From assembly GCA_963674835.2 (NCBI GenBank), contig CAXXKC010000001.1, forward strand, positions 1-64,000: DNA of 64,000 nucleotides, read 5' to 3'. The position numbers and the translations under genes are program-made. The stretch comes from G963674835 sp963674835 (GTDB lineage: Bacteria; Planctomycetota; Planctomycetia; Pirellulales; Thermoguttaceae). Under the pieces are notes generated by a model. It ran no database searches and was not told where the DNA came from. It saw only the letters and a program-made list of their open reading frames with translations. The first letter of the stretch is position 1, and each line of letters starts with the position of its first letter. Shown in pieces: positions 52,763 through 61,116 of this stretch.

Positions 52763-52974
52763 ATCGCGTCGGACATCGGGTCATGTGCACGAGGATCTGC
52801 CCAGTTTGCGGCAAGCCTTTTGAGCCGCTCCAGTCGGCAGTCATGCCATTCTGCAGCGTGCGGTGCAAGCAGGTGGATCTGGGCCGGTGGCTTGGAGAAG
52901 CGTACGGCCTGCCGTGGGAGTCAGAAGAAGAGCCGGACGGGAGCGTCCAGGCGGGTGGTGACACACCCGACTGA
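52759..52974 (+). CDS. yacG: YacG-type zinc-binding DNA gyrase inhibitor
   Basis: The 71-residue protein has the YacG zinc knuckle C-x2-C-x15-C-x3-C: CPVCGKPFEP...PFCSVRCKQVDLGRWLGEAY. E. coli YacG binds GyrB and inhibits gyrase. GTG at 52759 overlaps the previous gene's stop in GTGA, which favours translational coupling; the internal ATG at 52783 (MCTRICPVC) is closer to the usual start and may be the real one. The tail is acidic and disordered (SEEEPDGSV). Confidence 0.88.
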   Translation: MNRVGHRVMCTRICPVCGKPFEPLQSAVMPFCSVRCKQVDLGRWLGEAYGLPWESEEEPDGSVQAGGDTPD

Positions 52975-53121
52975 AGGGCTATGCCTGGACGACGATCCGC
53001 GTGATTGATGGCCGGCTGGGGGCGGAACCGGCCGACAGCTCTGCTTGCACGGCGTCTAGGTGGTCCTATAATCGAGCGGGCGGTTCCCGTATCCGGTGGT
53101 GTGGAGCATTTCTGGGTGGAA

Positions 53122-53165
53122 CATGCCCTCATCGTGCGGCCCCTCTTCCGCAAGCGGGCGAGGTG
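53122..53165. repeat. GCAAGCGGGCGAGG-type dispersed repeat, copy 2
   Basis: ATGCCCTCATCGTG and CCGCAAGCGGGCGAGG match the pattern at 34039. It lies between yacG and the membrane-protein gene. Confidence 0.55.
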
Positions 53166-53263
53166 AGTCGTAGGTGGTGGCTCGCGTCCGGCGGCCGTCC
53201 GGCGAGGCGGATGGTGGCGTTGGGTGGCAGCGGTTGCAGAAAACGGGTTTGGGGAGTGGGCTC

Positions 53264-54544
53264 ATGCTGGACCAAGAAAAAGGCACGCTGCGTTCGGTGG
53301 CATGGTCGGAGCTGCTGCCGTGGCTGATCATCTTTCGCTGCTTTCGGTTGGCGATCCGCCACCAGATGCTGATGCTGTCTGCCGTGGCGGCGCTGCTGAC
53401 TACTAGTGGTTGGGCGCTGTTCGGTTACGTGCTGTCGGGCAGCCCTCAGCCTGGTGCACAGGTGCAGCCGGCCGGCGGAAATCCCTGGCTGGCCCTGAGC
53501 GGCCTGGTTCCCAATCAGCCGTTCGGCACAGCGGCGGCCGGAACGAAATCGGCGTCGCTTCTGGCGCGCGAATCGGGGCCGGTCGCGGGGCTGTTCGAGC
53601 CGGTGTACGGGACGTGGGCGTTTCTCGCCCGGCCGTGGCAGGAGATGTTCGCTATTGGCCTGACTTGGACGAACCTGACGTACCTGTTGTTGTGCGGGCT
53701 GTGGGTGGCCGTGGTTTGGGCGTTCTTCGGAGCGGCGGTGACGCGAATGGCCGCGGTGGAACTGGCCGCAGAAGAACGGATCGGCTGGGGAGCGATGCTG
53801 AAGTTTGCGCGGAGCAAATGGCTGGCGTTCTTGACGGCCCCGTTGATGAGCCTGTTGTTCGTGCTGGCGATTACCGTGCCGATCGCCGTGGTCTCGCTTC
53901 TGCTGCGGCTGGGAATCGGTGTGACGATACTGGGATTTGTCTGGTGGCTGCTGTTGGCGGGCGGCGTGGTGATGGCGATTCTTCTGTTGGGGCTTCTCTT
54001 CGGCTGGCCGCTGATGTGGCCGACAATCGCCACGGAAGGAACGGACGGTTTTGACGCATGGAGCCGTGCGTATTCGTACACGTTCGAGCGCCCCCTGCAT
54101 TACCTGTTCTACGCAGCTGTGGCGTTCGGCTTCGGCATTGTGGGCTGGCTGTTGGTGGCCAATTTCACGGCCGGTGTCGTGCAGTTGACGTACTGGGCAG
54201 CCAATTGGGGCGGCGGAGCTCATCAGATCCAGAGCATCGCCAGCGGCGCGGGCGACACCGGGCTGGGAAGCGGCTTGGGGGTGTGGCTGATTCGCCGTTC
54301 GGTCGAGGTGGTGAAGCTGCTGGCAGTCGGTTTCCTGTTCAGCTATTTCTGGAGCGCGTCGACGGCCATCTACCTGCTCATGCGACGGCAAGTGGACGCC
54401 ACCGAGATGGACGAAGTGTCGTTGGATGACGATGATGAGGTGGCGTACGGCCTGCCGCCGCTGAAGACGGACGGCGAGGGGGTTCCGACGGTCGGCGACG
54501 AAGGTGCACCGCAAGATGGCGAGAACGGAGAGTCGGAGAGTTGA
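53264..54544 (+). CDS. Multi-pass membrane protein of unknown function
   Basis: The 426-residue protein starts at ATG (53264) with GGAG 8 bases upstream; a longer frame from 53174 is repeat-derived. Hydrophobic helices are clear at LMLSAVAALLTTSGWALFGY (near residue 35), YLLLCGLWVAVVWAFFGAAV (near 145), ITVPIAVVSLLLRLGIGVTI, VWWLLLAGGVVMAILLLGLL, YLFYAAVAFGFGIVGWLLVA and VKLLAVGFLFSYFW. A long extracytoplasmic loop follows helix 1. The C-terminus is acidic and cytoplasmic (MDEVSLDDDDEVAYG). It resembles a recurrent planctomycete membrane protein but I know no function. It is convergent with glnB 17 bases away. Confidence 0.8.
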   Translation: MLDQEKGTLRSVAWSELLPWLIIFRCFRLAIRHQMLMLSAVAALLTTSGWALFGYVLSGSPQPGAQVQPAGGNPWLALSGLVPNQPFGTAAAGTKSASLLARESGPVAGLFEPVYGTWAFLARPWQEMFAIGLTWTNLTYLLLCGLWVAVVWAFFGAAVTRMAAVELAAEERIGWGAMLKFARSKWLAFLTAPLMSLLFVLAITVPIAVVSLLLRLGIGVTILGFVWWLLLAGGVVMAILLLGLLFGWPLMWPTIATEGTDGFDAWSRAYSYTFERPLHYLFYAAVAFGFGIVGWLLVANFTAGVVQLTYWAANWGGGAHQIQSIASGAGDTGLGSGLGVWLIRRSVEVVKLLAVGFLFSYFWSASTAIYLLMRRQVDATEMDEVSLDDDDEVAYGLPPLKTDGEGVPTVGDEGAPQDGENGESES

Positions 54545-54561
54545 ACGCCTGCGGAGGTGCG

Positions 54562-54909
54562 TTAGACGGCGCCTGGGCCCTGGGCGCCGTCGCTGATCTG
54601 AATGGCTGAATCGGCCGGAAGGACGAAGATCTTGCCGTCGCCGATCGTTCCCTCGGGACCGGTGCGAGCGACGTTCATGATGGTGTCGATCGTGCGCTCG
54701 AGGAAGTCGTCGTTGACGACGATTTCCAGGGCGACTTTGCCTAGCAGCGTCGTGGTGTACTCGTGTCCGCGATAGAGCTCGGTTTGCCCTCGCTGCCGCC
54801 CGAAGCCCTGGGCGTCGCAGACGGTCAGACGTGCGACCTCGATCTTCTCCAAGGCCTCACGGACCGCGGTCAGCTTGGTCGGTCGGATGATGGCAATGAC
54901 GAGTTTCAC
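54562..54909 (-). CDS. glnB: Nitrogen regulatory protein P-II
   Basis: The 115-residue signal protein starts at GTG (54909) with GGAG 8 bases upstream. KLVIAIIRPTKLTAVREAL opens the ferredoxin-like fold. The T-loop GFGRQRGQTELYRGHEYTT contains Tyr51, the site of uridylylation in proteobacteria, and K58 follows. The B-loop reads TGPEGTIGDGKIF, with three residues more than the TGKIGDGKIF of E. coli GlnB and a Thr where Lys usually stands. It senses 2-oxoglutarate and ATP/ADP. An amtB or glnA partner is not adjacent. Its last codons form a GACGGCGCC/GGCGCCGTC hairpin. Confidence 0.95.
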   Translation of the reverse strand: MKLVIAIIRPTKLTAVREALEKIEVARLTVCDAQGFGRQRGQTELYRGHEYTTTLLGKVALEIVVNDDFLERTIDTIMNVARTGPEGTIGDGKIFVLPADSAIQISDGAQGPGAV

Positions 54910-54992
54910 GCTGCAGTCTCCGCGCGGGGAGGAACGGGCATTGTGACGGAACAGCATTTAGGATAGCGTTGGGGCGAGATCGTGGCAAAGGG

Positions 54993-55055
54993 GTTATGAG
55001 TAGTGAGTAGTGGGTAGTGAGTAGTGGGTAGTTGGTGGTGAGTAGTGGGTGGGTG
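54993..55055. repeat. GTAGTGA-type simple-sequence stretch
   Basis: Repeated units GAGTAGTGGGTAGT and GTGAGTAGTGGGTGG run into the start of the following gene and probably form a hypervariable tract. A similar tract is at 41778. Confidence 0.75.
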
Positions 55056-56069
55056 ATGACGAGTGGACCTGGTGGCGTGCTTTCGGCGTATCCGCGGTTG
55101 CGGGGGTTGGAGCGAGTCGAGGCGTTGGGAAACGCCGGCGGGTTCAGTGGGGCCAGTTTGTGGCGAGTGTGGACCGCGGAGGGGACGTTTTGCCTGCGTC
55201 GGTGGCCGCGCGAGTACCCCAGCCAAGGGCAGTTGGAATTCGTGCATGCGGTGCTCGGGCATGTGGCGGCCAAGGGGTTTGGGTTGGCGCCGATTCCCCT
55301 GGAAACGCGCCGGCGGAACACCTTCGTTCGACATGAGGGGCATCTGTGGGAGCTGACGCCGTGGATGCCGGGCGAGTCGGATTTGGGTAGGCCGCCGGAA
55401 GTCGGGCGATTGAGGGGGGCGATGGAAGCGCTGCGGGCGTTTCACGCGGCGTGCCAGGACTTTCCGCTGGCGGGGCCGCTATGGGGACGTTCGCCGGGAA
55501 TTGCTCGCCGGTCGGACCAACTGGCGAGGTGGCTTTCGGGTGGTTTGGATCGGCTGCGGCAATCGATCCAGCCGGGCATCTGGCCGGAGTTGGCCGATCG
55601 GGCGCATCGGATCTGCGAACTGGTGCGTTCTGCCGGGCCCATCGCGGCCGGACTGCTCCTCCGAGCGGCTGACGTTGTCACACGGATGCAGCCGTGCATG
55701 GGAGATGTATGGCGCGACCATGTGCTGTTCGAAGGGAATCGGGTGAGCGGTCTGATCGATTTCGGGTCGATGCGCGTCGATAACGCTGCGGCCGATGTGG
55801 CGCGGCTGCTGGGGAGCATGGCGGAGGATGACGAGGGCCTTTGGGCGGCGGGACTCGAATCGTACGAGGCGGCCGGGCCGATGTCGCCAGAGGAACGGCT
55901 GTTGGTGGAGGCGTTCGACCGCAGCACGGTAGTGATGTCGGGCATCAACTGGGTTGTGTGGATCTACCAGGAAAGGAGGGCGTTTGAGGCGGTTGCCGAG
56001 ATACCATCGAGGTTGGATGGGATCATCAGGCGGCTGGAGGGGCTTCGGGGGTCGGGGGTGGTGGAGTAG
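55056..56069 (+). CDS. Aminoglycoside-phosphotransferase-fold kinase-like protein with altered catalytic loop
   Basis: The 337-residue protein has the APH/choline-kinase/homoserine-kinase-II fold: GFSGASLWRVWTAEG (nucleotide strand), FCLRRWP with a basic residue in place of the Lys, and VHAVLGHVAAKGF. The catalytic loop that normally reads H-G-D-x4-N is here MGDVWRDHVLF: the Asp is kept but His becomes Met and Asn becomes His. The metal motif LIDFGSM keeps the DFG-like Asp. It could be a kinase of an unusual small substrate or a weak or inactive member. The ATG at 55056 directly follows a simple-sequence tract, which gives a GGGTGGGTG-like site. Confidence 0.72.
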   Translation: MTSGPGGVLSAYPRLRGLERVEALGNAGGFSGASLWRVWTAEGTFCLRRWPREYPSQGQLEFVHAVLGHVAAKGFGLAPIPLETRRRNTFVRHEGHLWELTPWMPGESDLGRPPEVGRLRGAMEALRAFHAACQDFPLAGPLWGRSPGIARRSDQLARWLSGGLDRLRQSIQPGIWPELADRAHRICELVRSAGPIAAGLLLRAADVVTRMQPCMGDVWRDHVLFEGNRVSGLIDFGSMRVDNAAADVARLLGSMAEDDEGLWAAGLESYEAAGPMSPEERLLVEAFDRSTVVMSGINWVVWIYQERRAFEAVAEIPSRLDGIIRRLEGLRGSGVVE

Positions 56070-56186
56070 AGGGCGGTAAGCATTGATGGGCGGGCGAGAG
56101 AAGAAGATAGGTCATATGCATACGCATGGGCAGTGTACTTGTTTTGGTGCAATTTGGTAATATACGGATGTGAACAGAGGGCAGCG

Positions 56187-56226
56187 TGCCCTCACCGTGA
56201 GGCGACTCTCCCGCGAGCGGGCGGTG
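56187..56226. repeat. GCAAGCGGGCGAGG-type dispersed repeat, copy 3
   Basis: TGCCCTCACCGTGAGG and CTCCCGCGAGCGGGCGG form a diverged copy of the element at 34039. Confidence 0.5.
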
Positions 56227-56364
56227 GGAGGTGCGTGGGGGCGAGATGCGGGGAGGTGGGTTGGTGGCTGTTCGTGCCGGAATTGTAACTAGTTGATTTG
56301 CGGCGCATCAAACGGATGGGGGCGTATCGAGCGAGCTTCACGACGGAGCGGCAGGTCTGTTATG

Positions 56365-56461
56365 CTAGTGCGTGTCGCACTTGACGGTAGCGTTCGTGGC
56401 GACGTGTTTCCGCGGTTTCGAAAGCGAAACACGCGCTGCCCATGGGCCGAACGCGCTCTAG
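56365..56461. repeat. 97-bp MITE-like repeat, copy C
   Basis: Starts CTAGTGCGTGTCGCACTTG and ends GAACGCGCTCTAG, so CTAG bounds both ends as in copy B. The right internal arm is more diverged (ACGCGCTGCCCATGG instead of ACGCTACAGTTA). It stops about 57 bases before the dsbD start. Confidence 0.78.
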
Positions 56462-56518
56462 AGCGGATCTGAAGATGGCTTTCCAATGTCCATGGATTGA
56501 CTGAGAAAAGAAAGCGTG

Positions 56519-58402
56519 ATGCAGCGATCGAGTTCACTTGGCTGGGCGGTGGCTGTTGTTCTTGTCTGCCTGTTGGCGGGTGTGGGGACAGCCTGGGGAC
56601 AGTGGAACAACGGAGCGCCGGGTGGCGGCGGTGAGACCGAACCGCCGGTGTCGGTGTCGGCGGAGTGGACTCCGGCAACGGCGCAAACGCCGGCGAAGTT
56701 GTGGATCACGGCGAGGATGCAGCCGGGCTGGCACATCTACTCGATTACCCAACCGCCGAAGGGCCCGATGGCCAGCAAGATTACGGTGGCTCCGTCGACG
56801 GCCTACCGGTTGGCGGGCGAGTTTCGAGCCGTGCCCGAGCCCGAGAAGAAGCCGGCGCCGGAGTACAACGGTCTGATCGTGGAGTCACACCACGAGAAGG
56901 TCGTTTGGGAAGCTCCGCTGGAGCTGACGTCCGATATCAGCGCGAAGCAGCTCCGCATCGAGGGTTCCGTGCGTGTGCAGCCGTGCAACGCCAACGGCTG
57001 TATGATGCCCGTGACGCTGCCATTTATTGCGGCGCAAGGCCACGCAGTTGGGGCGCCGGCGAAGGCGCAGGCAAGCACCGAAACGGCCAACGTGCCGGCG
57101 GCCGCTCCGGCAGCGGCTCCGGTGAGCGCGCCACCGTCGCAGGGCTCGCAATTGGAAATCAGCAGCTTGCCGATGGCTCTGGCGTTGGGATTCCTGGGCG
57201 GGCTGATTCTGAACTTGATGCCGTGCGTGCTGCCGGTGATCGGTTTGAAACTGTTTTCGTTCATCGAGCAGTCGGGGAACAGCCGCGGGCGGGCGTTCGC
57301 GCTGAACGTATGGTATTCGCTAGGGCTGTTGGCCGTGTTCATGGTGCTGGCTTCGCTGGCGACGTTCCTCGGTTTGGGCTGGGGCCGACAGTTCACATCG
57401 AGCGGGTTCAACATCGTGCTGACGTGTGTTGTGTTCGCCATGGGGTTGAGCTTCCTTGGCGTTTGGGAAGTGCCTATTCCCGGGTTTGCCGGACGAGGGG
57501 CAGCCGGCGCACTGGCGGAGCGCGAGGGTGCGAGCGGGGCGTTTGCCAAGGGTATGCTGACCACGCTGCTGGCCACGCCGTGCAGTGCGCCGTTCTTGGC
57601 GCCCGCGTTGACGTGGTCGGCCAGCCAGCCGCCGAGCATCGTATACACCGTATTTCTGTCGATGGGTTTGGGCATGGCCAGCCCGTACTTGGTGATCGGC
57701 GCGTTTCCGCAACTGGTCGGCTTTCTGCCGAAGCCCGGCGCGTGGATGGATACGTTCAAGCAGTTGATGGGTTTCGTGCTAATGGGGACCGTCGTGTTCC
57801 TGATGACTTTCATGTACGCGCCGTACGTGGTACCGACGGTGGGATTGTTGTTCGGGATCTGGTTGGGATGCTGGTGGATCGGCCGGACGCCCTACACGGC
57901 CGACTTTGGTCCGAAGATGCGGGCGTGGCTTTCGGCAACAGCCATCGTCGGGGTGACGGTGATTGTTACGTTTGGCTGGCTGGCGGGCATTATGGAAAAT
58001 CGCTATAGCGCGAACGAGCCGTTCAGTCGCGCGAAAGTGGAGAGGCTGGTCGCGTCGGGAAATACGGTGATGGTCGATTTCACGGCGGACTGGTGTCTGA
58101 CGTGCAAGTCGTTGGAGGCGCTGTACCTCGACACGGACGCAGTGCACGACATGGTTCGGGCCAACCGGGTCGTGATGCTGACGGCCGACTGGACGCATGG
58201 CGACCCGGAAGTGACGGAGATGCTGGAATCGCTAGGCAGCCAGCAGGTGCCCGTGATTGCGGTCTTTCCTGCGGGAAAGATGGACTCGCCGATCGTGCTG
58301 ATTGGCGGCTATACGCAGCAGTCGGTGTTGGATGCGCTGAAACGGGCGGGGCCGTCGCGGCAGGCGGCCGGCAGCGAGGAGAATCTGGCTCGGGCGGGAT
58401 AG
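56519..58402 (+). CDS. dsbD: DsbD-type thiol:disulfide interchange protein
   Basis: The 627-residue protein carries electrons from cytoplasmic thioredoxin to the outside of the membrane. After a signal peptide (WAVAVVLVCLLAGVGTAWG) comes the N-terminal DsbD-alpha domain with CNANGCMMPVTLP, its reactive cysteines. Transmembrane helices run from about residue 215 to 500, with the conserved NLMPCVLPVIGLK and LLATPCSAPFLAP, whose cysteines form the membrane pair. The C-terminal thioredoxin domain has VDFTADWCLTCKSLE with the CxxC site (near residue 530). It starts at ATG (56519) just after an in-frame GTG. A cytochrome c'-like gene lies 1.4 kb downstream. Confidence 0.94.
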   Translation: MQRSSSLGWAVAVVLVCLLAGVGTAWGQWNNGAPGGGGETEPPVSVSAEWTPATAQTPAKLWITARMQPGWHIYSITQPPKGPMASKITVAPSTAYRLAGEFRAVPEPEKKPAPEYNGLIVESHHEKVVWEAPLELTSDISAKQLRIEGSVRVQPCNANGCMMPVTLPFIAAQGHAVGAPAKAQASTETANVPAAAPAAAPVSAPPSQGSQLEISSLPMALALGFLGGLILNLMPCVLPVIGLKLFSFIEQSGNSRGRAFALNVWYSLGLLAVFMVLASLATFLGLGWGRQFTSSGFNIVLTCVVFAMGLSFLGVWEVPIPGFAGRGAAGALAEREGASGAFAKGMLTTLLATPCSAPFLAPALTWSASQPPSIVYTVFLSMGLGMASPYLVIGAFPQLVGFLPKPGAWMDTFKQLMGFVLMGTVVFLMTFMYAPYVVPTVGLLFGIWLGCWWIGRTPYTADFGPKMRAWLSATAIVGVTVIVTFGWLAGIMENRYSANEPFSRAKVERLVASGNTVMVDFTADWCLTCKSLEALYLDTDAVHDMVRANRVVMLTADWTHGDPEVTEMLESLGSQQVPVIAVFPAGKMDSPIVLIGGYTQQSVLDALKRAGPSRQAAGSEENLARAG

Positions 58403-58414
58403 AGGTGGCGGGGT

Positions 58415-58439
58415 GTTATGCTGACGCATTACCTACGGG
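58415..58439. repeat. GTTATGC-GCATAAC hairpin repeat, diverged copy
   Basis: GTTATGCTGACGCATTAC then CTACGGG; two bases differ from the palindrome at 36007. It lies between the convergent dsbD and purM genes. Confidence 0.65.
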
Positions 58440-58467
58440 CTTGGTGAATGGGGTTGGCGCGAGGAAG

Positions 58468-59532
58468 CTACTGGCTCCAGTTCACGCCGCGGGGGCCTTC
58501 TTCGACGCGGCCGATCAGCCAGCTCTCGACGCCGTGGGATGCGAGCTGGCCGCGGATGCTCTCGGCATAGTAGGGGCTGACGACCAGCGCCATGCCGATG
58601 CCCATGTTGAAGACTCGCTCCATCTCGTCCTGATCGATGTCGCCGAGCCGCTGGAGCCAGGGGAAGACGGGCGGGACGGGCCAACTGTCGCGGTCCAGCA
58701 CGATCTGAATGCCCTCCGGGACGATGCGCTCGAGGTTCTCCCGCAGACCTCCGCCGGTGATGTGGGCGATGCCATGGACCACGTTCTTGACCGTGTAGTG
58801 ATTGAGGACGTGGCGCACGGGGCGGACGTAGATGCGCGTGGGAACGAGGAGGGCTTCGCCGACCGTGGTTCCGAGTTCGTCGACGTGATCGTTGACATCG
58901 AGACCGGCGATCTGGAAGACGACGTTGCGGACGAGACTGAACCCGTTGGAGTGCAATCCGCTGGAGGCCAGGCCGAGGACGTGGTCGCCCGGGGCAATCG
59001 CTTCGCCGGTAATGACGTCGTCGCGCTGGACGACACCGACGAAGAAGCCGGCGAGGTCGTAGTGGCCTGGGGGGAAGTCGCCGGGGTGGATGGCCGTTTC
59101 GCCGCCGAGCAGGGCGCAGTCGGCCTCGATGCATCCGGCCGAGATTCCGGCGACGATTTGCTCCAGAAGGGGCGGGTCGTCGGCGGGCATGGCGACGTAG
59201 TCCAAGAAGAAGAGCGGCTCGGCGCCGAGGCAGACGCCGTCGTTGACGGACATGGCGACCAGATCGATGCCGACGGTGTTGTGGCGGCCCGTCATCGAGG
59301 CCACCTTGAGCTTGGTTCCGACCCCGTCGGTGCAAGCCACCAGCACCGGGTCGCGGTAGTTGCGGGCGAATAGACGACTGGAGAAATCCAACTCAAACAG
59401 GCCGGCAAAGCCCTCGCCCAGACGGATGACTCGGGGGGTATGGGTGCGGCCGGCCAGCAGCGGCAGTCGGGCCATCGCGTCGGCGTATACGTCGAGATCG
59501 ACGCCCGAGCTCTTGTAGGTTGCTTTGGCCAT
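58468..59532 (-). CDS. purM: Phosphoribosylformylglycinamidine cyclo-ligase (AIR synthetase)
   Basis: The 354-residue enzyme closes the imidazole ring in step five of purine synthesis using ATP. Signatures include TYKSSGVDLDVYADA, GEGFAGLFELD, VACTDGVGTKLKVA, the long VAMSVNDGVCLGAEPLFFLDY, CALLGGETAIHPGDF, GLASSGLHSNGFSLVR and HITGGGLRENLERIVPEG. The protein acts in the cytoplasm as a homodimer. No other pur gene is adjacent. It is convergent with dsbD. Confidence 0.97.
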   Translation of the reverse strand: MAKATYKSSGVDLDVYADAMARLPLLAGRTHTPRVIRLGEGFAGLFELDFSSRLFARNYRDPVLVACTDGVGTKLKVASMTGRHNTVGIDLVAMSVNDGVCLGAEPLFFLDYVAMPADDPPLLEQIVAGISAGCIEADCALLGGETAIHPGDFPPGHYDLAGFFVGVVQRDDVITGEAIAPGDHVLGLASSGLHSNGFSLVRNVVFQIAGLDVNDHVDELGTTVGEALLVPTRIYVRPVRHVLNHYTVKNVVHGIAHITGGGLRENLERIVPEGIQIVLDRDSWPVPPVFPWLQRLGDIDQDEMERVFNMGIGMALVVSPYYAESIRGQLASHGVESWLIGRVEEGPRGVNWSQ

Positions 59533-59697
59533 GAGTCGGGTAATGGATCGTGGTTGGCAAGTGGGCGGGAGGCGTACTGGAAAGGGTGTATTGTACTGGG
59601 ATTTGCGGGGTTGGTAATAGGTGGCGGGTGAGGCGGGCCGGCGCGCACCCGCTCGACAGCGGGATATTGCTTGACACTGGGGATTCTTGACGCGAGA

Positions 59698-59794
59698 CTA
59701 GTGCGTGTCGCACCTAACAGTAGCGTTCGTGGCGGCTTGTTTCTGCGGTATCGAAAGCGAAATACACGCTACAGTTACGCCGAATGTGCTGTAG
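59698..59794. repeat. 97-bp MITE-like repeat, copy D
   Basis: Starts CTAGTGCGTGTCGCAC, has TAACAGTAGCGT and ACGCTACAGTTA as near-perfect internal inverted arms (11 of 12), and ends TGTGCTGTAG. It ends 42 bases before the cytochrome c'-like gene, so it probably lies in that gene's promoter region. Confidence 0.8.
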
Positions 59795-59836
59795 ACAAAC
59801 GTGAAATCTGGCACCATGTGAACGAAGGAGAAGCTG

Positions 59837-60610
59837 ATGAAGTCTACGACCCGATGGTGTTGCCTTCTGGGAGCATTTGCCGGCTTGGCGATTCTCGCCG
59901 GGACGACTGTGTTTTCGGCGGAGATGCCAGAAGCTCCGAAGGTGTCGACCTTCGCACCGGCCGCCGACCTGGTGAGCCAACTGGAGATGTACGTCGAGGA
60001 CCTTCAGGGTGACGTGAAGAGTGAGTCCGACTACCGGGACTTTTCCGCCAAGGTTACCAAAGACGCCAACACGGTCCTTCTGATTGCCCTGGGCCTGGGG
60101 CTGCACGATACCGACAACAAATACAAGGCAGCCGCTCCCGCGCTCGTCAAGGCAAGCAAAGAGGTGATGGCAGCCAAGGACTACCAGGCTGCGAAGGCGG
60201 GAGTTGAGGCGATCAAAGCGGCGATGACCTCGAAGGGCGATCCGTCGACGCTTTCGTGGGCGGACGCGAAAGACGCGTCGTTGGACGAGTTGATGAAGCA
60301 AGTGCCGCTAGTGAATACGAAGCTGAAACGGAACATGAGACGGTTTGCGTCGAAGGCGGAGGAGATCTCCGGGCAGACCGCGGTCATCGCCGTGATCGCC
60401 CAGGGGAGCATGCCGCTGGCAGGCGAGACCGAGAAGCCCAACGAAGCTGCCAAGTGGTACAAACACTGCGAGCAGATGCGCAACGCGGCCGGTGCGGCCA
60501 ACGCGGCGATTCATGCCAAGGACAAGACGGCCGCCGAGAAGAGCATGGAGGAGTTGGCAACGAGCTGCGACGACTGCCACGCCATCTTCCATCCGTCGGA
60601 AGCCAAGTGA
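59837..60610 (+). CDS. Secreted cytochrome c'-like protein
   Basis: The 257-residue protein has a signal peptide (CCLLGAFAGLAILAGTTVFS, cleavage near FSA). It is helical throughout, with a single heme-binding CxxCH near the C-terminus (SCDDCHAIFHP), the position typical of four-helix-bundle cytochrome c'. It is longer than ordinary cytochrome c' (~130 residues) because an extra helical half precedes the heme half. Proteins of this kind bind heme c outside the membrane; some bind NO or act in electron transfer. AAGGAG stands 8 bases before the ATG. A strong terminator follows and dsbD, which keeps heme-site cysteines reduced, is nearby. Confidence 0.85.
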   Translation: MKSTTRWCCLLGAFAGLAILAGTTVFSAEMPEAPKVSTFAPAADLVSQLEMYVEDLQGDVKSESDYRDFSAKVTKDANTVLLIALGLGLHDTDNKYKAAAPALVKASKEVMAAKDYQAAKAGVEAIKAAMTSKGDPSTLSWADAKDASLDELMKQVPLVNTKLKRNMRRFASKAEEISGQTAVIAVIAQGSMPLAGETEKPNEAAKWYKHCEQMRNAAGAANAAIHAKDKTAAEKSMEELATSCDDCHAIFHPSEAK

Positions 60611-60655
60611 TCGGCCGGCCGGCAGACGGCCGCCGTTTGAGCGAGATTCCGTAAG

Positions 60656-60700
60656 CCCAGGGCAGCGCGAGCGAGACTTGCGCTGCCCTGGGTTGTTTCT
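60656..60700 (+). terminator. Strong hairpin terminator after the cytochrome c'-like gene
   Basis: CCCAGGGCAGCGC (60656-60668) and GCGCTGCCCTGGG (60680-60692) form a perfect 13-bp stem with an 11-base loop, followed by TTGTTTCTT. Confidence 0.85.
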
Positions 60701-61116
60701 TGGTTGCACGCGGTTCGTGGACGGGGCCCTGGCTGGTGGTTGGGGGTTCGTCGTTCGGACACGCGTTGCTTGGAGAGTATGATCGTCGTGGAGTTTTTGG
60801 GGGGTGTGTCCGGTAGCGTTAGGGAAGCCAGTATTGGGACTGCCCAGCGTCTGCAGTTGAGCTGTGGCATAATGAAGTGGTGGTGTGGCAGTCTCTTCCG
60901 CGGGTGAGAATTGGGGGAGCCGCGGCGAATCGGGCGAGCTTAGCGGGATGGGCTGTTTGACGTAAGCAGTTATGCCACTTGCAGTATGTTCAACTGTTGC
61001 GCTCCACTCGCGAGCTAGGCTGGTCCGAAGAAAGAAGAGTCGAATTGATGCCAGAAATACGTGGCATTACATTCGTTCTAGAATTCCCGAATTAGCTATA
61101 TTTACCTAGATGCAGC
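60701..61116. other. Intergenic region before glgX
   Basis: About 400 bases without a supported gene. The last 170 bases are AT-richer (for example TTAGCTATATTTACC just before glgX), as expected for a promoter region, but I cannot name an element. Confidence 0.45.

Larger units (their letters stand above)
56070..56518. other. Intergenic stretch before dsbD with two dispersed repeats
   Basis: Contains the GCAAGCGGGCGAGG-type repeat (56187-56226) and the 97-bp repeat (56365-56461). The dsbD promoter may lie in the last 60 bases, but I see no clear motif. Confidence 0.5.

Noticed and set aside
54565..54591. GACGGCGCC/GGCGCCGTC hairpin as a terminator
   Set aside because: The stem is perfect but lies within the last codons of glnB and has no T run on either strand, so I did not call it.
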